Assembly: GCF_030848805.1 (NCBI RefSeq)
Contig: NC_092362.1
Location: 8,494,439-8,558,438 of the forward strand
Length of the DNA stretch: 64,000 nt
From: Temnothorax longispinosus
Taxonomy: Eukaryota > Arthropoda > Insecta > Hymenoptera > Formicidae
Reading direction: 5' to 3'
The notes beneath the pieces were generated by a model. It was not told where the DNA came from. It made no database searches and saw only the letters and a list, made by a program, of their open reading frames with translations. A program made the translations under genes and the position numbers. Of the stretch, positions 23,346 through 33,435 are shown in pieces; position 1 is the stretch's first letter, and each line of letters begins with the position of its first letter.

Positions 23346-23351
23346 GACCGT

Positions 23352-23996
23352 AGTAGGTAAGCTAGGCCGGTTCTACCCCGGGGGCTCCGAGGGGGGGTGA
23401 GGGGCGGGGGGGAACCGCGGGCGGGGGGGGAACCGCGGGCAGGGGGGGGGACCGCGGGGAGGGGGAAACCGCGTGTTTTGGCGCCGCGGGGGAAGGGGGA
23501 GGGGGAACCGCGTGTTTCGGGCGCCGCGGGGAAGGGGGAGGGGGAACCGCATGTTTCGGGCGTCGCGGGGGAGGAGGAGGGGGGAACCGCGTTTTCCGGC
23601 GTCGCGGGGGAGGGGGTCCGCGTTTTCGGGCGCCGCGGGGCGAGGGGACCCGCGTTCGCGTTTCGCCGCGCCGCGGAGCGTTCGCGTTTTCGGGCGCCGC
23701 GGGGCGAGGGGACCCGCGTTCGCGTTTCGCCGCGCCGCGGAGCGTTCGCGTTTTCGGGCGCCGCGGGGCGAGGGGTCGGTCCGCGTCACACGGCGCGCTC
23801 CCGCTCGCGTCATCTCCCCCTCCCTCTCGCGCCCGCGGCCCTGTTCGCGCGCGGTCCCTCCCTCTCGCGCCCGCGGCCCTGTTCGCGCACGGTGTCTCTC
23901 TCTGTTCACCTCTTCTTACCTATCCTCTCTCACTTGCATCATCATATCTCACTTGCTATCCCCATCATTCGCCTATCTATTCGTGTATTATTTGTC
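23352..23996 (+). repeat. Polinton left terminal inverted repeat
   Basis: Begins AGTAGGTAAGCTAGG and GTTCTACCCCGGGGGCTCCG, then a very GC-rich zone to about 23800 built of short imperfect repeats (GGGGGAACCGCG and GTTTTCGGGCGCCGCGGGG types), then an AT-richer part ending TATTATTTGTC. Open frames here on both strands are products of the repeated GC-rich sequence. Confidence 0.92.
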
Positions 23997-24197
23997 TCCC
24001 GCTCGCGGTCATTCCTCTTCGTAGCTCATATTCATGTCCTCTCTCAACAGTATCTTAATTCTCGAATAATTCTCATTAATTTATTTAAATAAACCTGAGG
24101 ACAATATCGCAGCGTAATTCTAATGACATAGAATAGGAGGAACGGTAAACGAAAAGGAAAAATAATTTAAATTTTTTTTTTACTATAATATACTTAT
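23997..24197. other. Spacer inside the left terminal repeat
   Basis: No gene. Short spacer between the end of the left terminal repeat and the 3' end of the first element gene. Confidence 0.5.
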
Positions 24198-25005
24198 TTA
24201 TTTGTCATGTAGCGCATTATACACAATAGTATCTAAAGCGTAGGCTAATAATTCACAATCAATAATTGAATTTTCATCATAAATTTCACGCAAAATATTT
24301 GCCGCATTACATCTGTCGATGATACATTTCCGCCGTAAAATAGTTACAAATTGATTAAATTTCATATTTACTTCATGCGTATTTTGATACAGCTTGAAAT
24401 ATTCATGTTTGACACATTGTCCGAGCTCGAATATGAAAAGCATAGTTGACGGTTTCATGTACAAGCTGGTGTTGCACGATGTCAATTTTACTACACTCGC
24501 ATCGCGCATTTTTACGAGTTCTATAACAGCATCGTGAATCGATAACGAAGAACCGATAGTTGACTCCAAAAGTTGTTCAATATCCATACGTCTTTCGATG
24601 AGCGCCGTCCACGTCGCATGGGGTAACACTATCTGATTTCCTCGATTATCGCCAATAAGTATATCCACAAAGGACATAGGTCCCACGTTGATTCCCACAT
24701 CCAAATATTTGTAAGCTGTAGATGTCAAGGCAAATCTCCTTCCCAAAATACGTGGCATACAACGGGGTTTATCAAAACTGAAAAAATACAAATAAATAAG
24801 CAAAGGTATGTAAACAGTTTATGCACAATTATATACAAAATAACGGTACTTACTCATTATGCTGTTTCGTACACGACTCATTTTCAATCGGAACGTAATA
24901 ATTCGCACCGTGAGTGTTCATCGTATCTGGAGAGTGTTTGCGACGTACTCGAACCGTATCAAACTCTTGACTGCGCTCTAGAATCCTCGTAGACCATTTA
25001 TACAT
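24198..25005 (-). CDS. Polinton accessory protein, spliced, unknown function
   Basis: A two-exon gene on the minus strand. Exon 1 is 25005-24854 and starts MYKWSTRILERS. A 76-bp intron, 24853-24778, has GTAAGT and TTTTTTCAG boundaries. Exon 2 is 24777-24198. The product is about 243 residues. No established domain is recognised. The segment FVDILIGDNRGNQIVLPHAT near residue 95 alternates beta-like stretches and is distantly suggestive of a PC4-type single-stranded DNA-binding fold, but this is weak. The C-terminal half is helical with several Cys. It lies first at the left end, divergent from the polymerase, so the repeat array between them may control both. The start choice rests on the intron frame and lack of upstream coding pattern. 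Confidence 0.65.
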
Positions 25006-25089
25006 ACCGAAAACTGCAAATCTTGCAAAAATAGCGCCAATGCACGGCTGCTGCATGGTGACCACCACCACAATCCACATATACGTTAA

Positions 25090-25735
25090 ATGTGATATCT
25101 TTGTCAAGAACATTCGTGATGAGATCACCTCATCGGGCATCAAATATGATTTCTTTTCAAGAACATATGTGTCTCGCGATGATTTCATCGAACACGTGCA
25201 AAACTGCAAATTTTGCAATTTCGCATAAGTCAATGACATGGTACCTTTTTTCAAGAACATGTCGCAACGCGTCTCGCGATGATTTCATCGAACACGTGCA
25301 AAACTGCAAATCTTGCAATTTCGCATAAGTCAATGGAGCGTTATTGTTTTCAAGAACATGTCGCGACATGTCTCGCGATGATTTCATCGAACACATGCAA
25401 AACTGCAAATAGCGCCGATGTACGGCCGCTGCATTGATACAGATCAAATCACCAAAAGTCAATGGCGCGTTTTCGTGAACGTACGTGTCTCGCGGTGACT
25501 TCATCGCACACGTGCAAAACTGCAAATTTTGCAATTTCGCATAAGTCAATGGAGCGTTATTGTTTTCAAGAACATGTCGCGACGTGTCTCGCGATGATTT
25601 CATCGAACACGTGCAAAACTGCAAATTTTGCAATTTCGCATAAGTCAATGACATGGTACCTTTTTTCAAGAACATGTCGCAACGCGTCTCGCGATGATTT
25701 CATCGAACACGTGCAAAACTGCAAATCTTGCAATT
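25090..25735. repeat. Tandem array, about 100-bp units, between divergent genes
   Basis: GTCTCGCGATGATTTCATCG or its GCGGTGACTTCATCG variant begins units at 25171, 25271, 25370, 25487, 25585 and 25685, spaced 98-117 bp. Each unit contains CACGTG or a near match, and most have the partial palindrome TGCAAATTTTGCA or TGCAAATCTTGCA. The array fills the divergent intergenic region between the accessory gene (minus) and polymerase (plus). A seventh unit lies at 37962 next to the right terminal repeat. Confidence 0.85.
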
Positions 25736-25882
25736 TTTCGGTTAGCGCAAATGTACGGATGCTGAGATCACGGTGAAATTAGATATGCTAAAAAATCAAA
25801 CGATGCATCATTAGTGAGATATAAAATGACGAATCTGGGGGTACGCTCAATAGTCGAAAACTGGAAGTCGTGAGTGCAACAA

Positions 25883-28800
25883 ATGGCGTTAGCAAGAGGA
25901 TCGTGCAATAACATGGAGCAAGAGTTGTTGGAGCAATCCACCCTGTTAAATTCGCGGGAAGAATTTACCGCGTGGGAGCAACGATGCGACGAGTTTATCG
26001 AATCGTTGGAAGAACAAAGCCGAATTAAACGGCCACGATTATCAATCGATCAGTCATCGATCGGTCTCAAACAGTCATTGGTCGCTTGTATCGCAAGACT
26101 CGAAGGTTTGAAAGACTCGGTACGTCAACGTTTCGTACATGTGGGTGCGGGATACAGTGCGAGTGAGACAGGACTCAGATGGCGCGAGATAGATACGGCT
26201 TTTGAAAGCCGTATATTGACTGGTGCGGTGATAAATTCCAAACACATCGACCCTCGTCAATTTCTCAAAGATGCGGGAGACATTGTACTCGATCGTGTGC
26301 GGAACGTCATGCAACGACATGACAATGTAAAAATTAATACAGTGTTTAATGGTGAATTTGTTGCGGGTGACAAACGCGCGAATAAAAGTATCGCTACGAG
26401 AAACTGTGAACTATTTCGTGAGTCCGATCTGCTTGAGTGGTACAAGCAACACGTCATCGAGCCTACCTTAGCAAAGCTGGAGGAATTCCAGGAACGTGAT
26501 AGCGGATGGGCGTTGTCGCGTATACTCAATTTAATGGTAAACGTGAACAAATACAATCCATTGCACGCGGGGTGTTTTGTGGAAATACCGCGAGAAATTA
26601 AAAAGAAGAAGGCGGTGATAAATGTGCAATCAATGGACAATGCATGTTTCGCATGGTCAGTGACGGCTGCTCTGTATCCAGCCGAGAGACATGCAGAACG
26701 GGAATCGTCGTATCCACATTACACGTCAGTGCTAGATCTTACAGACATTGAGTTTCCGATGACGTTGAATCAAATTAAACGGTTTGAAAATTACAACAAC
26801 ATCTCCATCAACGTGTACAGCATCGAGAAAAAAAACAAGGAACTTGCAATCCTACCAATACGCGTTACTGACCGAAAGATGGACAGACACGTAAATCTGC
26901 TGTACGTGCATAACGACAACGTGGGACATTTTGCGTGGATCAAGAACCTGTCCCGCCTCGTGAGCTCGCAAATCAGTAAAAAAGAGCACAGGAAATACAT
27001 TTGCGATCGGTAAGTACCTATAGTTCTTTTAATAATATAGAATATTTTGTGTATAAAAAATTTATAATATTTGCGTTTATTTTTTTGCAGATGTTTGCAC
27101 TACTTCAGCTCCAACGAGAAATTGGCTGCCCACACCGTCGACTGTCAGGAGATGAATGACTGCGCGATCAAGTTACCGAGCGATAACGACAAGTGGTTGG
27201 CCTTTAAAAATCACAACAGGAAGGAACGAGTTCCGTTTGTCGTATACGCCGACCTGGAGTGTACCCTGGAGAAGATGGAAGCGGATCCGGAAACGTCCAG
27301 GTACACATATCAACATCATCGCGTGTTTAGCATAGGGTACTACGTGCGTTGCTCGTACGACGAGTCGTTATCTATGTATCGGTTTCGTCGCGATAAGGAT
27401 TGCGTCGCGTGGTTCGCCGAGGAGCTAAGACGTTTAGCTCACGACGTAAAGACCATTTTGTCCACTAATGTACCCATGGCAAATTTCACGCGAGACGAGT
27501 GGGAAAAGTTTAACAGCGCAACGCACTGTCACGTGTGCGAAGAACCGTTCGAGCCAGACGACGTGCGAGTACGCGACCATTGTCACCTGACCGGTCGATA
27601 CAGAGGTCCCGCGCATTCGAATTGTAACTTAAATTATAAAGATTCGCATTGCATACCCATAGTTTTTCACAATTTATCGGGATACGATGCACATTTTATT
27701 ATAACTGAAATAGCAACAGCATACGAAGGACATGTAGATTTACTCCCGATCACAAAAGAAAAATATATTTCGTTTACAAAAAACGTTCAAAGCACCGAAG
27801 ATAAAGATAAGAAAACATGCGTCAAATTGCGATTTATCGATTCGTACAAGTTTCTCACCGCTAGTCTCGACAAATTGGCATCTTATCTCAGCAAAGATAA
27901 ACTGCGAATATTGCAACGCGAATTTTGTGAATTATCCGCAGAAAATTTTAATTTGCTGACACGAAAAGGCGTATTTCCATATGAATACATTGACTGCGCG
28001 TCGAAAAATTGGAGGACTTGTGTTTACCACCGCGCGACTCGTTTTACAGTTCATTGACAGGTGACACCGTATCCGAGAGCGATTACGCGCACGCCGTCGA
28101 CGTCTGGCAGCGGTTCTCCATTCGAACGCTCGGTGATTACAGCGATTTATATCTCAAGACCGATGTCTTGCTGTTGGCCGATATCTTTGAAAATTTTCGC
28201 GATAGTTGCGTCGCGAGTTATGGACTCGATCCGGCGTATTATTATACTCTACCGGGTTTTACGTGGGATGCTATGTTGAAGCATACACACATCAATTTCG
28301 AATTGCTCACCGACATTGACATGGTCATGTTTATCGAACGCGGTATACGCGGCGGTTTGAGTCAATGTTCAAACAGATACGCGCTGGCCAACAACAAGTA
28401 CATGCAGTCGTACGATCCATCGAAACCGTCGTCGTACCTCATGTATTTTGATGTAAATAACTTATACGGCTGGGCAATGAGTCAACCATTGCCATACGCA
28501 GATTTTAAATGGGTCGACGACGTAACCGATTTTAATGTTATGGATGTCGCGTTGGATTCCTCGATAGGCTACATTCTCGAAGTTGACTTGGAGTATCCGC
28601 AACATCTTCACGACGCGCACACTGACCTACCGTTCTGTCCGACGCGCGATAAACCACCCGGCAAGCGGCAGGACAAGCTCCTCGCAACATTATACGATAA
28701 GAAACGTTATGTAATACATTATCGCAACCTGCAGCAGTGTACTCGTCACGGTCTCCGTATATCAAAAATTCACCGTATACTGAAATTCGCGCAATCTCCA

Positions 28801-29664
28801 TGGCTTCGCGATTATATAGACCTCAATACGAAATTTAGAACGTTGGCCAACAATGATTTCGAGAAAAATTTATACAAATTGATGAACAATGCCGTGTTTG
28901 GCAAAACCATGGAGAATGTGCGCAATCACGTTGACGTGCGACTCGTGACTCATTGGGAGGGTAGGTACGGCGCGGAGGCTATGATTGCGAAACCAAATTT
29001 TCATAGCCGAAGCGTCTTTTCGGAGAATTTAGTAGCAATAGAAATGCGAAAACTCGAGGTGAAATTCGACAAACCAATCTATGTGGGTATGTGCATCCTC
29101 GATATATCCAAGACATGTTTGTACGAATTTCATCACGAGTACATGTTACCGTTGTATCGCGACAAGTGTAAAGTCACGTACACCGATACTGACAGTCTCA
29201 TTTATCACATCGAGTGCGACGATGTGTATGATATCATGAAGCGCCACATTCATAGATTTGACACTAGCGATTACGCGATTGATAATACGTACGGTATCCC
29301 ACTCGTCAATAAAAAAGTTCCGGGCTTAATGAAAGACGAAAATAACGGTGCGATAATGACCGAATTCGTCGGGCTTAGAGCAAAGATGTACGCCTTGCGA
29401 GTGGACGGTAAGAAAGATACGAAAAAGGCTAAAGGTGTTAAGAGTAACGTCGTAGCCAGGTCGATAACGTTCGACGATTACACGCGGTGTCTGCGCGACG
29501 AAATTGAAATGACGCGACAGCAAACCTGCATAAGATCCAAAAAACACGAGGTATACACCGTGTCTGAAACAAAAATAGCTCTAAGTCCGTACGATGATAA
29601 GCGGTACATTATACCCGGTTCTACCGAAACGCTGCCATGGGGACATTATAAAATACCATTGTAA
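25883..29664 (+). CDS. polB: Protein-primed family B DNA polymerase, one frame change
   Basis: Replicates the element, probably by protein priming at its ends. Exon 1 (25883-27009) and exon 2 (27091 on) join in frame across an 81-bp GTAAGT-TTGCAG intron. The N-terminal part has DNACFAWSV and VGHFAWI, a possible Cys/His hydrolase-like pair. After the intron comes a Cys/His finger (RCLHYF...HTVDC). The exonuclease follows with YADLECTL and NLSGYDAHFI. The palm has YFDVNNLYGWAM (motif A), LMNNAVFGKTMENV (motif B) and YTDTDSLIYH (motif C), with both catalytic Asp positions present. The frame changes at the A5 run 28004-28008, between the exonuclease and the palm. This may be a real mutation or a base-call error. 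An AATAAA occurs near 29741. ATG 25883 was chosen over an upstream GTG. Confidence 0.9.
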
Positions 29665-29791
29665 ATATATTGTAAATACTATTGTAAATATATTGTAAAT
29701 ACCGCTGTAAAATATTGTAATTACATTTAGATATTTAGGAAAATAAATGACTCATATGTATATATGTATATTTTTATACTGTAATAAATTT
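29665..29791. repeat. Converging 3' intergenic region with TTGTAAATA repeats
   Basis: Four near-copies of TATTGTAAATA follow the polymerase stop, then AATAAA at about 29741. Plus and minus genes converge here, so both transcripts probably end in this short region. Confidence 0.6.
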
Positions 29792-30748
29792 TTACAATAC
29801 ATTATTCTTGTGTATCCATGAATTGTGTGAATTATCAAATCCTAACCACTTTACATAAACCTCATCCCCTCTTTTGCGCAAAACTTTTTCAACGAGATAC
29901 ACGTCGGGATTAGCAACGCGATGTAACTCGTATTCGTAGAAGCCGCCGGCGACGGGTTTTCCGCAGGAATCTTCCAACAGATACGTCACAGGATTAGTTT
30001 TCTGCACTTTGACGATTCTAAACACCTCCGTGGTCCAATTTGGCGTGTATCCTTTTTCGAAGATTGTCTTGAATTTACTCACGCGTACCGAATCGCCCAC
30101 TTTGAATCGCGCGGGAGCAGCGATCTTTACGTGGCTGTACACCGTTGTTAGGAGCTTGTCGGCGATCGCGGGGGTAACATCGATTGGTCGCATGCCGATA
30201 GTTCGATGCTTTCGCGCGTTGTAATCCGATACGAGACCTGGCAGCGAGTCGATCCATTTGTAATTTCCATTGCGCGTAAACATTTTCCACATGCCGTTCT
30301 TGAGCGTGCGATTGAATCGTTCGACGACCGATGCCTTCATTACGGAATATGTCGAATAGTGATTGATATTATGTTTCTTCAAGAGTTTCTGCACGTTTGC
30401 GTTGTAAAATTCTTTTCCCTTGTCAGTCTGCAGATTTTTCGGGCATCTTCCGCCGTCTCGAATTATTTTCGCGATCGCCGCAGTAACCTCGGGTCCGCTC
30501 TTGGCCTTGAGCGGTACGGCCCATGCGTGCTTGCTCAGCACGTCGATAACGGTGAGTATGTAGTGGTAGCCTCTGTTAAATCGCGTGTATGGGCGCATCT
30601 CGACCACATCCGCCTGCCACAGGTCATCGTATCCGCGCACTATGACGCGTCTTCGAGAAAAATTTCTTCTCGCAGGAGCGTGTAATTCTTCCACCAGCAG
30701 CCGTTTTTCAGCTGATTGCTTCTTACCAGCCATGACGATGACATGCAA
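29792..30748 (-). CDS. int: Polinton retroviral-type integrase with chromodomain
   Basis: A 318-residue rve-family integrase that would join the element ends to host DNA and make 6-bp duplications. The catalytic residues are visible: DLWQADVVEM gives the first Asp (about residue 48), NLQTDKGKEF the second (about 108), and SVVERFNRTLK the Glu (about 144). Next come VGDSVRVSKFK, an SH3-like block, and the C-terminal chromodomain-like segment with VEKVLRKRGDEVYVKWLG and WIHKNNVL. It is complete in one frame, 44 bp from the next gene on the same strand. The 6-bp GACCGT duplication at the element ends agrees with its activity. Confidence 0.93.
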   Translation of the reverse strand: MHVIVMAGKKQSAEKRLLVEELHAPARRNFSRRRVIVRGYDDLWQADVVEMRPYTRFNRGYHYILTVIDVLSKHAWAVPLKAKSGPEVTAAIAKIIRDGGRCPKNLQTDKGKEFYNANVQKLLKKHNINHYSTYSVMKASVVERFNRTLKNGMWKMFTRNGNYKWIDSLPGLVSDYNARKHRTIGMRPIDVTPAIADKLLTTVYSHVKIAAPARFKVGDSVRVSKFKTIFEKGYTPNWTTEVFRIVKVQKTNPVTYLLEDSCGKPVAGGFYEYELHRVANPDVYLVEKVLRKRGDEVYVKWLGFDNSHNSWIHKNNVL

Positions 30749-30778
30749 CTGACGCAGAGATCAGATGTACGTTCTTAT

Positions 30779-31114
30779 CTATTCGCGATGATTCACAATT
30801 ACATCTTGAATTATCTTTTGAAGTTCGTTTAGGGTAATTTGCACGTTATTCTGGAATGCGACCATCTTTCTCTCGATTTCATCCTGTCGATCTTTCAAAA
30901 TTTGCACGCTCTGCTGCACGTAGCGTTTATTAGCGGCATCGCCATCATCTACAGGCGGCGCTATCCGTCGAATCTTGCGCGATTTTGCGTCAAAGTCGGT
31001 GGCGACCATGCAAAGAGCGTTATCGCGCACGTAATTTCTGATTAATCCTCTCCATTGATAGTACGGTTCCGCACCGCCTCTTCCGAGCGATATACCAAAC
31101 TTGTTGATCGGCAT
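30779..31114 (-). CDS. Polinton small coiled-coil protein, possible fibre-like
   Basis: 111 residues. After an N-terminal MPINKFGISLG comes FDAKSRKIRRIAPP, then DDGDAANKRYVQQSVQ and a long helix to the C-terminus. The DGDAANKRYV block resembles the start of trimeric fibre or tail-spike stalks, and the remainder is predicted coiled coil. It could therefore be a short spike or fibre at the vertices of a particle, but that role is inference. It is co-directional with the integrase and the next gene, with short spacers. Confidence 0.65.
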   Translation of the reverse strand: MPINKFGISLGRGGAEPYYQWRGLIRNYVRDNALCMVATDFDAKSRKIRRIAPPVDDGDAANKRYVQQSVQILKDRQDEIERKMVAFQNNVQITLNELQKIIQDVIVNHRE

Positions 31115-31149
31115 TTCGATGTTGATTGAATGACTCGCTGTTGCGCCAC

Positions 31150-32343
31150 TTAATTTATAATAAGTCCAGCCTCGCGAAGTTCCTCGATAATTGACAGGAT
31201 TTCGTTATCGTGACCGGTGTGACCCGCTAGGCGCGAAGCTTCGAGCAATCTGAGACGATCTACAAGCTCGTTGGGATCGTCCCAATGAACATAATCGATC
31301 TTGTTGTCGTTTAATGTCATGGCACGCGGTATACCTTTTCCAGCTTTTTTACCCGAAATCGACGATGCAATTATATGGTCGATCTTGTTGCCTGTCATGG
31401 CACGCGGTATACCTTTTCCAGCTTTTTTACCCGAAATCAACGGCCCGATTATATGTGTGTACTTGTATCCCCCGTTGCCCTTTATTTGAGCGTGAGCATC
31501 ATAATTGCGTTTATGAGCACTCGTCATCAACAGAATGCTCTTGTATGTTTGCATATCGTCCTCTGTGTAGATATCATGATCGGGATATTTCTTAAAGATT
31601 AATTCGAAAAGACCGCGTGTGCCATTGTATCGTATGCCGTCGATAATTATCTTGTCCGCGTAGTTCACGTCAAAACGTTTATTACCGAGCATCATTCCAT
31701 CGTTGGTGAATTTAACACCGTACGCGATGTCCATACCGCTTTCTTGATCGCCGCTCAGAACTGCCCCGACATACTTTTGGCTCAATGGACCCAATTCATC
31801 TCGCAACGTTTCTTGACCCTCAGGTGTTTGCAACTGCTGTCGAACGGACGTCACGAGTGGGTCATTCGTGGTTTCAAAAACATCTTCGTTTGCGAGCATT
31901 GTGGGTTGTACGGAAGGTGCAGAGGTTATCGGTGGTTCATTCAATGGACCTTTCGATCGTTTCGGTTTACGCGGTTTAAAAATTTTGGTTATTTCGCTCA
32001 AATTAGATGGCACATTTATCGATCGTTTCAACGTAACCGGAGTTGAAGCCATTACAGAGTCGTTAAACGAGGCGTTTGGTCGTCGTCGTTTGAGCTTCGG
32101 CTCTTCGTCTTCCCACGCCGTTTCATTCTCAATCTTTGACACGTCAGATTCTTTGCCAGCAACGGTGTTTTCGGCAATCTGTCTTAGAGGCTCGATGATG
32201 GGCTTAAAGTGTCTCTCCAACGCGATATCTTCCTCCACTTTACCAGTTTTCAAGGCGTGATATTTTTTGCGAATCGAATTGCTCGTTTTCGCAATTTGAT
32301 TTGCTATCCTCTCGCGCTCTCTAATCTCCTCGCTGCTGTCCAT
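31150..32343 (-). CDS. Polinton conserved protein with internal duplication (DUF8207-like)
   Basis: 397 residues. The N-terminal 100 are charged and helical (RERERIANQIAKTS). The middle holds IAYGVKFTNDGMMLGNKRFD and IIIDGIRYNGTRGLFELI, a pattern I associate with DUF8207-type proteins of insect Polintons, from memory of the family only. Further on, a segment with ISGKKAGKGIPRAMT occurs twice (31430-31386 and 31367-31316), a recent in-frame duplication of about 27 residues. It is one intact frame. Function unknown; its place between the fibre-like gene and the packaging ATPase suggests a virion or assembly role. Confidence 0.75.
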   Translation of the reverse strand: MDSSEEIRERERIANQIAKTSNSIRKKYHALKTGKVEEDIALERHFKPIIEPLRQIAENTVAGKESDVSKIENETAWEDEEPKLKRRRPNASFNDSVMASTPVTLKRSINVPSNLSEITKIFKPRKPKRSKGPLNEPPITSAPSVQPTMLANEDVFETTNDPLVTSVRQQLQTPEGQETLRDELGPLSQKYVGAVLSGDQESGMDIAYGVKFTNDGMMLGNKRFDVNYADKIIIDGIRYNGTRGLFELIFKKYPDHDIYTEDDMQTYKSILLMTSAHKRNYDAHAQIKGNGGYKYTHIIGPLISGKKAGKGIPRAMTGNKIDHIIASSISGKKAGKGIPRAMTLNDNKIDYVHWDDPNELVDRLRLLEASRLAGHTGHDNEILSIIEELREAGLIIN

Positions 32344-32381
32344 GTTGCGCTAACGTTGTTCAATCGACGCGTCGACAACAA

Positions 32382-33080
32382 CTAACCACGTTTCGGTATC
32401 GCAAAGTCGTTAAATCCTTTTCTGTATCGACCATTCGAAATCGCGCTATCCTTGTCAATCACCACGAATCCGTACTTTTGTTGCCAACACGTATGACACA
32501 ATTTACTGAAATCATCGTAAGACATATCTGTGTTTACGTGATCGTTGTATATGTGTTTCAGATTGGTACCATCCTGTTTAAACAGAATCAATAAATTCGC
32601 GTTGTCGCGTATAAGATGCTTCGGTATCTTCGCATACGTCTGACAAAGATAGAAAGAGTCAACGTCCGCGTGCCGGCCCATTGCAAAGTATTCTCTTATC
32701 GTATCCTGCTTGTCGCACGCCACGTCATCAAAGATAAAAATAGAATTCGGGAGCGCCTCGCTCGGCGGAATGACGTCACTGTTATTCGAGAACGTAAAGT
32801 AGCCAATCTCTTCTATCGGTGTTAGTATATTCTCCAAATATCGATATTTCGATTGTTGCAACGATTTCGAGTACACATACACGTTCTCGAAACGTACACC
32901 GTGCGGACTTTCCAGCAAGCTTATCAAGACGTTTGTCTTGCCGCAATTCGACGGACCGCAGATGATACCGCGTATAGAAATCGGTAGCATGCCTCCATGT
33001 TTGCGTACCTCTTTCGTTAACGGCATCCTATCGTCAAAGTTTGTCACTTTGATCGTCCGCGATTGTCGTACGAACCGCAT
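32382..33080 (-). CDS. Genome-packaging ATPase (FtsK/HerA type)
   Basis: 232 residues of a P-loop ATPase that would pump the genome into a capsid. Walker A is CGPSNCGKTNVLISLL near residue 40 and Walker B is SIFIFDDVACDKQ near 115, with the acidic DD pair. QTYAKIPKHLIRDNANLLI is the sensor-like segment typical of the poxvirus A32/adenovirus-like branch. The frame is complete. It is the most upstream gene of the minus-strand cluster and diverges from the small plus-strand gene at 33172. Confidence 0.93.
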   Translation of the reverse strand: MRFVRQSRTIKVTNFDDRMPLTKEVRKHGGMLPISIRGIICGPSNCGKTNVLISLLESPHGVRFENVYVYSKSLQQSKYRYLENILTPIEEIGYFTFSNNSDVIPPSEALPNSIFIFDDVACDKQDTIREYFAMGRHADVDSFYLCQTYAKIPKHLIRDNANLLILFKQDGTNLKHIYNDHVNTDMSYDDFSKLCHTCWQQKYGFVVIDKDSAISNGRYRKGFNDFAIPKRG

Positions 33081-33171
33081 TTTACCTCCCCTTCACAACG
33101 AATGAAATGCAGTATCGAGAAAACTGGCCTATTTATAGAGACGCGTAGAGCTGAGATGCTCAGTCTTTAAA

Positions 33172-33435
33172 ATGTTTCTGCTCGTGTCGGATAACAGCGA
33201 TATTTACGATTTAACCGCCGAGCAGTTAAAATATATACCAAAGGTCATTCTACTGCGACAGTTTTATAATCACATAGATTATTTGTGGGATAAGCTTCCC
33301 GAACATATCAAGGCAGATTCGGAGGTTCAGCAATATCGGCGCTGTTTAATACATTATAATTTGCCGTGTCAGCAAACACACATCGACGGTCCGCCGCCGT
33401 TGATAAAAAACTGCGGCAAATGCCGCCGAAGATAG
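33172..33435 (+). CDS. Polinton small protein, unknown
   Basis: 87 residues, MFLLVSDNSDIYDLTAEQLK at the start and a C-terminal NCGKCRRR. There is no recognised domain. Its last codons overlap the ATG of the phospholipase-like gene at 33420 in another frame, so the two genes are translationally close. It opens the plus-strand virion cluster. The ATG is the first after the divergent ATPase gene. Confidence 0.6.
   Translation: MFLLVSDNSDIYDLTAEQLKYIPKVILLRQFYNHIDYLWDKLPEHIKADSEVQQYRRCLIHYNLPCQQTHIDGPPPLIKNCGKCRRR

Noticed and set aside
23373..24092. Long Arg/Gly/Pro-rich frames on both strands, also 37875-38735
   Set aside because: They are translations of the GC-rich repeats in the Polinton ends, and the same sequence gives frames on both strands.
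25090..25735. CRISPR-like array
   Set aside because: Eukaryotic transposon context, repeats almost the whole unit, no short unique spacers.
25092..25776. Repeated frame with RDDFIEHVQNCK units, possible zinc-finger protein
   Set aside because: Unit spacing (98-117 bp) is not a multiple of three, frames change from unit to unit, and the strand opposite is also open. Better read as a non-coding array.
31744..32260. Several plus-strand frames of 60-130 codons
   Set aside because: Antisense shadows of the DUF8207-like gene.
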